Shown here: positions 39,301 through 50,600 of the stretch, piece after piece
Numbering within the stretch: position 1 is the first letter of the stretch
Layout: every line of letters begins with the position of its first letter
NCBI GenBank assembly: GCA_002633005.1
Contig: NMRA01000017.1
Coordinates: 1,152,737 to 1,216,736 of the forward strand
From: Phoronis australis
Taxonomy: Eukaryota > Phoronida > Phoronidae
Direction: 5' to 3'
DNA length: 64,000 nucleotides
Notes under the pieces: model-generated
What the model saw: the letters and a program-made list of their open reading frames with translations, nothing else
The model's database searches: none
What the model was told of the DNA's origin: nothing
Translations under genes and position numbers: made by a program

Positions 39301-42300
39301 TTGTTTCACACAATGGCAAGTGTTGAATACTTTGATGTAAAGTGGCCGGTGCTCCATTAAAGAAAATAGCTTTGAGTTAGACCACTTGCCAATATAAAAT
39401 GGGCTTCAAATTGTTCCTTACTCAGATGAAAAGGGATTTTTGGTCATGCTGTGGCTGCGGAAATTTTTATGAGCTTGGTCTGAAGAAATAACAAACTGTC
39501 AGTTCTGAGCCCAGAGATCACTTGTAAAGTTAGCAAGGAATAAGAGAAGACCACTTTTATAACGTTAATTAGGCCTAAATCAACACTTCTCTTCTGACAG
39601 AAAGCATGGTGTAATGGCATTTTAATTTAATTTGTGATGGTTACAAAAGATTATAAAAAGTCGTGAAATAAAGCAAGTTTAAACACTATCTTCTTTTCTA
39701 TGGTTATATTGTGGAGAGAATAGAGCTCACAGGACAAGGTGTTGTTTTTGGTTTGAGTTAAGTGCTTCACTTGCAGTTGTCTAGTTTTTACCTGCTAATG
39801 TTTCAATCAGTCAATCTTAAACTTTCATTTACAAGCAAAAGGAACTGGTTTGTTACACAGTACAATGACGTTTACACTGGTTAGCATAGACAGAATCAGA
39901 TTATATGGTTATACTGGTATGTTAACAACATGCACAACAATATTTAACCTTCTTTTACAGGCACCGAAACGTTGTTAGTTTCACTTATAATTACTTACCC
40001 CTGACTTCATGAACAAGGTTTTCATCATCTGATTGTACACCTTACTGATTTTGGAAAGAGCCTGTGAATGACAACAGCAGTAACTGTGTTCAGTTGTGCT
40101 ATTCAGTCAACATGTTAATTCTTTTTTTAAAGGATGACCCAAAAACAAATCCATAAAATTTTAAATATTCTTACAAAGATCCATTTATTTTTGAACAGGC
40201 ACTGAATCAAAGATGATAAGTTCAGCGCCTCATAAGAATTACACAGCACATTTGTCAAAGAGCCTAGGAGTTGATCGATTACTTCACTGCTGTAGTCCAA
40301 ATACCCAAAGTTATGTATAACCTGACAAAGCTCATGAACATCCATCGCAGAAACATCATAACTAGGATCAACCAGCTTGTCCGCAAGCAAATCCAGCATC
40401 TGAGAACAACTATACTGACATCTGGTGAGTAAGCTTGACACTTCAAGCAGGTCAACCACAGTATACTCATCTGACATCACTATAAACTGAAGTCTACGGA
40501 TGATTTTTACACAAACATTCAAGTCTGTTTCCATGGATTTTCAGTTGTTCTTTCCGTAATAGTTGAAATGTAAGCTTTTATACAAAATTTGGATGGTGTG
40601 TTTTGGATCACCCTGTATAAGACATAACAGACCACATTCAATGATTTTTGACGTAAAAAGTAACTCTTAGAATGTCCACTTAGCACTAACAGCTGTAAAA
40701 CTGGTATCAAGTACTTATACCTTATTAACGCCAGAGCCATATAGAAGAAAATACCTAAGTCACTAGGAGACACTAGATGAAAACACTAGGTGGAGACACT
40801 AGACGGAGACACTAGATGCTTGTTTAATATTTTCAAAATGTCGCTTAACTTTTATCCTATCCAGTCAGCGATGTCCATAATTTGAGTGACTCGATCCTTA
40901 CCTCACAATATGGCATGTCGTGGCGTGGTATAATCATGAATTCTTTAACGCAGTTCAGTTTGCCTGGAGCTGCCTTCCCACTGAACAGTATGGGTACCAT
41001 TGGTTGGGGTATACACATCTCAGATGGAACCTTGAATCAGAAGTCATGCTCTTACAAATACGTTTTCCAGAAATGGCAAACTGCTCACACTTTGCAAGCT
41101 TGATTCTGATCAACAGTTGTAACACAACCATTCAACACCGAGACTCTAAAAATTAACACTGATTCCCTTTAAAATAAGATTTTTTGTACATGTTTACAAA
41201 CTCTGAGACATTTCAAATGAAAGTAAATGGCATTCAGGTGAATGTGTCAAACCAACTTCTTTAGTACTCACTTGTTCCAACTTTATTCTGGCAATGTATT
41301 CATATAGAGGCATACTCTGAAGGACAGCTCCTGCCTTACATACAACTTGTGATGTCACACAGGCAGCATTGCATCCTGGGACAATTTGCTCTTTGGGCTC
41401 ATCAGGAATGATGACAACAGGTGTGCCCTTCTTTCCCCTAAGAATAAATAGCATGTGATTGGTTGTGGATACATTCTTACTTCACATATACTGTTTAGGT
41501 ATTATGACTATTACTGTGGGACATACCATTCCACACAATGGCAAGTGTCGAATGTTTTGATATAAATATACAATGATCACAAAAATCTATCGGTGAAATA
41601 AATCAGTTAAGTTTGTCTCCTTGTTTCCAATGGTTAAACTGTGCCCAAAATGTTATTTTCCACTTAAAACACTGTTTCCCTTTATTCTCCTTTGAAGTTT
41701 GCCATTTTGGATACACCAATGTAACGCTCGAAACTACTTAACATAATCTACTCAGAATCATATGGCAATTCTTGTGTCATTTTACAATTCTTATTCTGAC
41801 ATTGCAATTTTTGTATTGTTTTACAATCCCCATTCAAGACTCGAATAAAGACAAGCTGGTATCATGCTGAATATAGCAGGTATAATGCATAGCAACCTTA
41901 GACTCTAATACTATAATACTATAGGCAGGTATGAAAACAGTACCATTAATGCTAAACTGAGCAGCACTAAATAAAGCTATAAGCTGAAATATGACAGTTG
42001 CATAACTGACGATATATTATAATACACAGGTGCAAGAAGCAGTGGAAAATGTCTAGCATGTTGTAATCATAAAGCATGCTACAATGGTTCAAACTAAAGA
42101 TAGCCTATTGAAACGAGGTGATCAGTGGGTCACTCAATTGTGGAATATGACCTCCAAGTGCGTGCGTCTGTCTACAGAGTGCTGAAGCAATAACAACATC
42201 GTGTGAGTTACCGAACTATTGCAGTTGATGTTGACACTGCACTTGCCATGCTCCGCCGGCGACCCCTTTAGTAGAACACTCATATCAGTTACGATGAACC

Positions 42301-45300
42301 AGTAAACAACACCATCTAGTATATGCATACTACATATAATCGTGCTAATACAAACTCAAGTTTAAGTTGTCTACAAAACACTCTTATTAGTTTCAACTTT
42401 TACATTGTTAGTGCAGACGCATAACCACAGTTCTCAGACCTCTTTCAGGTCAAGTTTGAGTGATGAGAGCAATTTCACAACCTGGGGTTAAATTCAGTAT
42501 TTCTCCCAACAAAATATGCATACTCAATTGGAATTACTAGATTCAGGCACAAAACGTAAACATTCTCTATGTACTTAAGAAATGACTAATTTCCCACAAA
42601 ATCAAACTCGTCATGTTGTTTTTCAAACTCCTCGCAGGCGAGCAAAACTTGTTACCATAACTAGATAAAAAGATCCTGGAAAACACTGAATTTCACACCA
42701 AAATGCATTAAAAAGCCAGGCTTTTAAACACAGGCACCACGTGTTTACAAATATTCATGTTGTCATCATCATCTTCAATTTAAATAACACATAACAACAG
42801 CATGAATCCAAGTACAGCAAGGAAGGAAAAAAGCTAATCAATTTTTATTTTTCATTATCCCACTGGAACTGACGGTGGTGCAGAAGATTCCAATGGTGAA
42901 TAATTGTAATGCATTTGGGTACTCTCCTTTGAGCGTCACAAAGTACCAAGGGACACTCCCTACATGACAGCAACCAATTTTAATTGTTAAAACAAATCAA
43001 TAGATCCATTATGAATGTCATAACTGAACGATTGAATGATGGCAGGGGTTGTTTTTGACAAAATGATGTTTGCACCAGATACTTTCTTAACTAGATCAAC
43101 AATTTTTTTCACAGGACTTGGGCGCATAATGCTTCGTGAATCACAGACCTGTGGTGAAACGTCTGAGAATTGTTAGTTCAAACACCTTCAGCTCCATTAT
43201 CACTATCACCTACTTTGCTGATTTCCCGCCCTTTTTCACTGATGCAGTCTCCACCTCTTGGACATCTGCTTCAGCTTCTTGTTCCTTAAGTTGAGCTTGC
43301 CTCTCCTCTTCCTCTTGACGCAACTTTTCAAATATATCACTACAGGCAACAATAAGTTGTCAGTGAAATTAAATGAACAATAATTATAATTACTGAATAT
43401 TTACATCATGGATTTCCTTTCTTCAACAACTAAAGGGACTTTCAAACTACCACAGCCTCCTTTGGGTAAGATATACCCCTTACAGTAGCTGTCCAGCCAG
43501 TTTTCAGACGATTATTCAACATCAGCAAACTGGACAGGTTCTGTAAGCAATGATTGCTTTGGGAAATTACCAAAAGCTTATCGATTCTGACATTTACACT
43601 GCTCATTATTGCAGGGTCACATGAGGGTGTTGTGAAAAAAGTTACCATTTCAGGGGTAGTAATTTGAAAACTGCGCTGTTAGAAGTGGACTCAGAATGTG
43701 CAACAGTTCTATTAAGAATTTTACCGACTATTTGTAAAAACAAGGACCAAATTTAGTTCCATGTTTTTATTAATGACGAAGATGAGACTATTATCAGAAA
43801 GTGTAAGTACGGACAAGTTACTTCCCCAACAAAAGCGTGTCACATGGATATCAAAATTTTGTGACAATGATTCAAAACATGTGTAACATGCCGCTGAATT
43901 GCATTCAAAAGAAAACACTGTGTAAGGGGTGAAACTAACCTAAAAGGGGCTGTAAGTTTGTGAATGTCCCTGGCCTATAATTGTTGAATTTGTTGATTTC
44001 TTGTTCAAATGGTTACTCTTATTAGAAAAATCAGGGCAAGTGAGTAGTATGCATGGCAAATACGTGAGAAAGAGAAATAATTCTGAGGGTTTGGATAGCA
44101 TAGGTGAATTCCTCTCATTGTGAAACACTTAAGTTTCACCCCTGACCCTGTTGCACTATTGCAGATTCGACAGCAATGATATCTCACAAGGGATTTCACA
44201 AAAAAAAAATTAATTTGAAAGGCAATATCATGATTAGAATTCAACGTAAAATTTATCAAAACATTTCAAACACCTTGGTCTCACAGATTACATCTCATAT
44301 GCTGATTTTGTCAAAATGCACCAAATTTCCAAAACATACAAAGTGTGTTACTTTACAGTGGACAATGCACCTTATTTCCGCATCAATCTCTCGCTGATGT
44401 GTTGGGTCTTTGTCGACTAAAATCGCCGAAATTTCCTTCTCAATGAAGGTCAATGCAGCAGTCACAAAGGCCTGTCTTTCTTCATCCTCAATATCTTTCT
44501 CTTCAATTTTGGCATTTTCAAGAACATTATTAACACTGGACATACTTGAAGTGGCAATTAACTAAAATGTAGAATCAAAAAGCAGTTACATGAAAGATGT
44601 GTATCACATAACAAAATATAACAGCGCCTGTATCAAATGAGTCGAAATGTAGACAATGAATGTATCAATACCAACCCAACACTATAATGTTTAAAATAAG
44701 CAAGCAATAACTAGGCTGTAATGATTCCAAAGAAAAAATAAAATATTTAATTCTACTAATATGACATTTTACTTAAAATATTGTTTTGTGGTGCCAGCAA
44801 AATATATATTTCAGCTATAATTATAGAGTCCACTGGACTTCATTTATGACTTTCCAATTTAATTACAGTCCAGCTGCTTTAAGAGTGACTGCATGTATCA
44901 ATCAGGCAAATAGCCTTAAGCTGGGAACATGACTCATTTTGAAATTAGTGGTGTATTATTATTGGTTGGGTTGACTAACTCCAAAAAATGAAAATAAGTT
45001 GTGTCAAGAGTCTCTTTATAAAAACAAAAAAATTAATCAATTCGTCAAAATTTGTCGCCACTCTTGCTCAGAAAGTTAGCCATGTTCCAGGTTTAATAAT
45101 AGTCTTTAAAATAATGTAACTGAACAAATGCAAAGACATCACTGCTTGTATTGATGTATTCTAATTCACCAAAGGCCAAAGTTAACGTAAATCACTAAGA
45201 ATTTGCTTTTGTCATTGTTGACCACTTCCACTAATTGAGAGCACAGGCACATGTAGCTCAATGTAGAAGGCCAATTTTACAAAGGCTGTTATCAATTCTT

Positions 45301-46428
45301 CCACCTAGGTGTTCACAAGCTATATGTCAAAAATCAGTGATATGTAATGTTTTCATGAAGTCTTTATTAAGGCTTAGTAACTACACATTTATCCACTGGT
45401 AAGTCAAAGAAACCGCTTTTATTTCTCAGACTCCACTGACCTTTTCAAAGTTCTTTACCATGCAGTGAATCTCGGCCTGGAGTGTGGGTTGCCCCTTGCT
45501 GTCTAACACCTCTCTTGCCAGTATCTACAGAAAATCGACCTGACAGTCTAATCCAGACAACACATTTTAGAAGAAACAGATTGAAGATTTTAATCAAATG
45601 TCAGTTTAAAATATTTCAAATATGTAAATAAAATAGACTTGTCCAGTGCAAGTTACTTCAATAAAAATGACAGAAACTACAGTAGAGTTAATGTTTAACA
45701 AAATAAGTCACAAAAAAATCACAACAATCTGAATCTATTATCAACTTAGATGAATATTCTAACTTGATACCTTTGTTACGGTTGGAGTCTTTGCAAACTG
45801 CTCAAAAAAGTTTGCCTGCAAATAGAGTAAAGATACAACAGTTAAAACTCAAGATTATATTTCTTGCAATTTTTGAAAGAAATCGATTCCCAGAAACCTC
45901 TCAATTTAACTATCATAGCTAAAAAACAAATATCACTGGTATAGTACAATCCATAAGTATGCAGATAAAATAAACCTGGAATACCCTGTCATGACAGTTA
46001 GGCAGAAGCCGAGTTGATCGTCAGAGTGAACTTCTCTCATGCCTGATAATGAAGGGTAATAACAGGAAAGTTAGAAAGGTGGCTTATATAGCCGGTAATT
46101 TGAATTTTGTCATCCTAATAGTTGTTACCAGAAATTTTTGCTGTTAACAGAATTAGCCACCATGAACAGAAAATAGTATTTTGTCTGCTTGCTTTCATCT
46201 TTGTACTATAATATCAATCAATAGTGAGTCAAAAGCCCAGATGATACATACTACATGTCCATAAGGATCACACGGATCATCGTGGAACATTGCATTGAGG
46301 ATGGCCTCCATTTTCTGGGGGACCCCATTCTCTTGATAATATGTTAGAGCCTTCTTCTTCAACTCATACATGTCACGGGCACTTTTAGTGGCATTCCTGG
46401 AGTTCATCTCAGGAATGGTAGATGCCAT
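30395..46428 (-). CDS. ENO4: Enolase 4 (enolase-like protein), complete, 14 exons
   Basis: Exons, 5' to 3' on the minus strand: 46428-46252 (ATG), 45815-45771, 45524-45441, 44561-44371, 43339-43214, 41437-41272, 41030-40902 (or from 41018), 40061-39999, 37430-37413, 35946-35782, 34282-34157, 31729-31534, 31217-31150, 30619-30395 (stop). All phases agree; about 592 residues, human ENO4 628. An N-terminal helical domain ([14 protein letters not shown]) precedes an enolase fold: [14 protein letters not shown], a charged insert from exons 4-6, [57 protein letters not shown], then a Pro/Glu/Lys tail. Several catalytic residues are replaced, so ordinary 2-phosphoglycerate dehydratase activity is doubtful. 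In mammals the family member is a sperm flagellum protein needed for motility; a similar ciliary role is inference. Confidence 0.93.
31730..34156 (-). other. ENO4 intron containing a fold-back element
   Basis: A 2.4-kb intron between ENO4 exons 11 and 12 (34157 and 31729). Apart from the fold-back at 33505-33872, I see no coding exon or other structure. Confidence 0.55.
33505..33872. mobile_element. Fold-back (long inverted repeat) element, about 370 bp
   Basis: The left arm from about 33505 (TGGTTGAAGGCATGACTG, then GTTAGACAGCTTGATGTATA) is matched by the reverse complement of the right arm, which ends near 33872 (AAGCTGTCTAACAAAAAG, then TCATGACTTCAACCA). The arms run inward for about 170 bp with scattered mismatches and meet around CATCATCAGG / CCTGATGATTAG. 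The structure fits a MITE or fold-back transposon. It lies within an ENO4 intron and has no coding capacity. Confidence 0.8.
35947..37412 (-). other. ENO4 intron, featureless
   Basis: A 1.5-kb intron with a G homopolymer at about 36897-36909. The 142-codon antisense frame at 36780-37208 has no recognisable similarity and looks like chance. Confidence 0.5.
37413..37430 (-). CDS. ENO4: ENO4 exon 9, proposed 18-nt microexon
   Basis: On the minus strand an acceptor CTTGTTTCAG and a donor GTAAAC enclose exactly 18 nt encoding PKATNK in phase 0. The neighbouring exons end and begin in phase 0, so it can be included or skipped without a frame change. Human ENO4 has a PPKAETKK-like stretch at the same place in the alignment, as recalled. 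This is an inference from splice sites and position; there is no transcript evidence. Confidence 0.55.
39305..39520. repeat. Dispersed repeat family F (further copies near 9890-10110, 48545-48610, 57505-57740, 63540-63725)
   Basis: Shared motifs: TTTGATTTAGGCCA / TTAGACCACTTACCAATA, then TTGTTCCTTA, then TGGTCTGAA, and AACTGTCAGTTCT / AACTGTTGGTTCT. The 39305 copy begins with a further block, ACACAATGGCAAGTGT, which recurs alone at about 41534. Copies are diverged and occur in all the intergenic and intronic regions, so this is the commonest interspersed repeat in the window. Confidence 0.6.
40127..40534 (-). pseudogene. FASTK-like helical-repeat coding fragment inside an ENO4 intron
   Basis: An open frame of 135 codons lies between ENO4 exons 7 and 8 on the ENO4 strand. 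Its composition is protein-like, not repeat-like. It reads as paired amphipathic helices ([51 protein letters not shown]), which recall the helical repeats of FAST kinase domain mitochondrial RNA-binding proteins. A possible acceptor (GGAAACAG before 40524) and a strong donor (GTAAGA after 40175) delimit 350 nt, so it could be one surviving exon. That length does not fit ENO4 phases. It may be a gene fragment or a nested gene; the family assignment is tentative. Confidence 0.4.
40765..40820. repeat. GGAGACACTAGA short tandem repeat
   Basis: Four imperfect copies of a unit of about 14 bp, GGAGACACTAGATG, just upstream of ENO4 exon 7 in plus-strand coordinates. Confidence 0.75.
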
Positions 46429-47624
46429 AGTTCACTAAAAAGGAACAGAGTCAGAGTAAGAGTAAATAAAGCAGCACCATTCTAACAACTGTAATGGATG
46501 TCTCAGACAGTAAAAAGAAAACATAACTGCACCTTAGTTTCCAAACATAACAAGATAATTGACGCCAATGAGGTTGTAAGCTTGAAAAATCTAATGTGAA
46601 GTGGTGTATAACAACTTAGGACACATATACTGTGACAGGTCATTTTAAATGATTATTCTGGACAGAAGAAGTTTTCTGGTGTATTGTTCAGTACTTATTC
46701 TACAATTTTTCCAGCTTCATTACAAGACATTATTATTTGCCATGCCTCTAGTGAAAAGTGGAAGTTACGGTGAGCACGCGCAGGTTCTAGTTCACCACAC
46801 AAATAATTGATAATGCGATTTCTCAGCTGCATACAAAACTGAACTTAGATTAGATTATGTGATATTGTGGACCATTGGTCTTCAAGATTTTATTCATTTA
46901 CCTACAGTAAGATAGCAGTAAAGTATGAATAAGACAACAGTTTCGTTTTTAAAATCCATCACGGACAAAATCGAAATAAAAAAATTCAAATGACTACCCC
47001 TGATATTTCAGTTTCTCACTTTATACTTTGGCATTCAATTAATGTTAAAAAACAATAACAATCAAGGTTGCTTTCATTTAACTTAATTCAAGACTCGTGT
47101 CAAACTTAAGTCAAAAAGTGCAATGGGTTCAGCTGGGGATTTTGACTGTACTTGCATGACGCAGCACACGATGCAAAATCTTAAAAACATTATTTGCACT
47201 GAATATTTTGAAATACCCCTCCATACTAAACTGAATTCACCGTTTCAAACACAAAACTCTCTGACTGTAGCAGACAATCCGGATACTTGGAACTCAAAAG
47301 TGCCTCTAGTCGGCCATATTGACTCGTTGCTATGCCACTGCATTCTGGGATATTTCCACATACAATTTTACAAAAACAGCAAATAAGTGTTCATAATAGT
47401 TACAAATAGGCCTATATAATTAATAAAAACATTTTTAGATAATATTGTAGTTTATCTAATGGGAATATACTACAAAAATAACATTATCACTTAAAATATG
47501 ACATTGTTTGTAAAGTTTGTGTGGTGCATTTTGTATCTCCCAAGCACTAGGATATAGAAGATTGTTGCTGAACTCGAACAGCAGATGAGTACACGCATAA
47601 AGTAACACAATTTATCGTGGTAAA
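46429..47624. promoter_or_regulatory. Shared ENO4/ANKRD53 head-to-head promoter region
   Basis: The two start codons point away from each other across 1,196 bp, so both promoters must lie here or nearby. A cluster at 47311-47350 holds CGGCCATATT (YY1-like on the minus strand), GTTGCTATGCCAC (an imperfect RFX X-box-like sequence) and GCATTCTGGGA (the core of the ZNF143/Staf motif, common in bidirectional promoters). No TATA box stands out. Motif calls are by eye and short, so they may be chance. Confidence 0.45.
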
Positions 47625-50600
47625 ATGCCGGGAACAACGGTATCGAGTACCACAAAATCGTCTTCGGGTCGTCGACGGATAAAGTTATTGAAGGTTTGCA
47701 ATTTCTACCTTTGCTTGTCTGTCAATTTGCTCTTAAATTCTCCAGTCTTAGGCCGCGGTGAGACAGGTGCTCGACTGAGACTGAGTCTGAGGTGCAGTGT
47801 ATTTCAAAAATTCATTAGAAACACGGTCCGTTCCATGGATTCTTGTACTTTTTCAATAGTCATGTACAAAAACCACAAAGGTCAACCAACAGCATGGTCA
47901 TGAATGCTAATCTTGTGAAGCAAAGTAATGACTACAAAGTCAAAGACACAATAGACATCAGCAATATCATTGACCTCAATGCCAATGGTGGCAATAGCAA
48001 CTATTTGAAGACTGATAGATAATTTGGCCTTTGGATGTATCACTATCAGTAAAGCTGGATAAAAGACTGCAATGTGAGAACACTTAATGGAGCAGGACCG
48101 CATATATCTGGCATTTGAAAAACACTCTTTGTCTATAGAGTTAAAACTAATAAAATAACAATAATAATAAATGATTGTAATATACTTTATTTATTTGAAA
48201 ATGATGAATGGAAAGCACAAACATGCATTTGCGATGATGTACACCAAGGTCATCGTGACTGAGTTTTAGATAATTAACCTGAGTGTAAAAAGTAAATTTA
48301 GATCTATACCTAATTAGCCTGAGTCTGTAGGCTACAATTTTGTTTCTTTCTGAGTCTGAAGAATCTGTAACTAAATTGCTGGCTGATGATGTAGGGAGTG
48401 AAAAAGTGACAATGACTTGCAGTTGGAGGGAGGGTGGTGATCCAGCTTAGATGGTACTAACTATTGCCATGGAAACTCTTCCCTTATCATTTGAAGAAAT
48501 CGATATCTGACGAGGTTACAAGTGTTGTAACCTGCCTTCCTTTTAAGAAACTAACTTTTGATTTAGGCCACTTACATTTACAACAAGCCTTTACTTGCTC
48601 CTTACTGTGATAGGATTGATTTCCTGGAAGAACTTCAACTTTTTGTTATATTGCCTGATGCCATCCTCAGCGTAAGAAATCTTGACCTGCCAAGTCAAGC
48701 CCACTTATCTGAATCAGTAGTCTTAAGGAGAAGAACAGTTTTTAACCTGGTTTTGAGCATAGTGGAAACTACCGTACACTACTTTCTGAAAAGAATATTC
48801 ATCATTGGATACTACCAGTCTCACATTCATAAATTTTGCTTTCTTTCAAATTAATTTGATTGCTGAGTGTTGTTTGTAAATCATGTGTCCTATAAATCAT
48901 TGTTTACAGTTATGTAAAACTACAATAGATGTGATTTTATATTTCTGTTCATTTTAGGATCGCAAAGTGAATGATGACCAGTTTATGGCTGCAGCCATTG
49001 GGGACCTGGAGTGGTTGAAACATGCTTTGAAGGAAAACAGAGGATTTATTGATTTTGATAATAATGTAAGTACCTAATGTAAGCAGATTAAATTGGAACA
49101 CATTTTCTTTTTTTGGCTGAAATTTGTAAAGAAAGATAGAACCTGATTATTAAATTTAGTGATGTTGATTATTTTTGTCTTCTTGTTTATAGACTATATA
49201 AATGATGTAATTGACATTTCTGATTTTATTTTCAAGTAAAATTCTCTGAAATATGAGGCAAGTTTTGTATAGAAAAGGATCAAAAATATGAAAATAGTTG
49301 GATTTATGTAATGAATTACTTGTGTTTTTAATTTCCAGTTATGACTGAATTACAATTTTCACGTTATATTTACTTATTATGACCTTACTTAATCTGCTTC
49401 ATGTTAGGGTTTGGCTCCAATCCACATTTCATCCATACATGGACGTTTTGACTGCCTCAAGTTTCTGGTGGAAAAGATGAAAATTGATATCAACCTGGCC
49501 AGTTCCACTGGTTGGCGCCCCATACACTTGGCCATCAGCAACCAGACAGGCAAGCGGTCAATCCAGTGTCTGGAATACATCATACAACAAGGAGGAGACC
49601 CAAACATGTGAGTGTTGCAAGGTGACACTGGCTGAATGATATTTGATGTATTTATTGCTAAAGAATCCCATGCTGAAAATTATATAGTTTATTTAATATT
49701 TCTAGTATAAGGTGATAAGATTCAAGATCTGTTTCGGAGATTATAAGGTTTAGAACTCTTTTTATTTGTAGAGAAGGCTCCATTTAAAAGAGATTTGTCA
49801 GATTCCATTTTGTTTCGGTTTTGCTACAAGCTACATTGCAGAATAAGATAGGAAATGAGTTGTTCAAAATGTCATTTATTAAGATGTTGATGTAGGAAGC
49901 GAAACAAAGCAAGATGAACATCAGAAAAAAAACTTCCAGGGCATGTATGCGTACAAATATCCCACAACAGAATGACTCAAGATTGATTTACAAAACACAT
50001 GTAGACTTGTTGAAATTGATAGAAAATTTACCTGAAAAATCCAAACAATTGTGATAGTTGCACTTAATGGCTGCTTAACTCACTTGGCTGTGTTATGATC
50101 ACAACTGTAATGCCCTCTTTCATTATCTATTCAGTGCCAATGAAGATGGAGTTACCCCAGTACACCAGGCTGCCAGTGAGGGTCATGTGCATTGTCTGAA
50201 GGCACTGGTAGAGGCTGGGGCTCTGGTTGATGCCAAAGATAGAAGAGGTCACCTGCCCATTGATTTGGCTAAGTTATGGGGGCATAGGAAATGTGCTAGG
50301 TATGTTGTAGCACAATTCAACTGTCGGTCAGAACTTTCTGTAATTGTTGCATAATGTTATTTCCCATTATCGGTGTTTGTGCATCATCATGTCTGTATAA
50401 TTATTATACATAAATTTTTTGAGTTATTGCATTGTTTTGGGTCTGGTGAAAATAGCCAATCTTAGAAAAATAAAAAAAATCTTTTCGATGTAAAAATTTT
50501 ACATTTTTTTCTGGTGAGTTTCAGTGTCCCATGTTGGATAAATCATTTTAAGGTAAGATTTTAAATTGTTGTTATTGAAATTGCCCTGGGATTTGACAAG

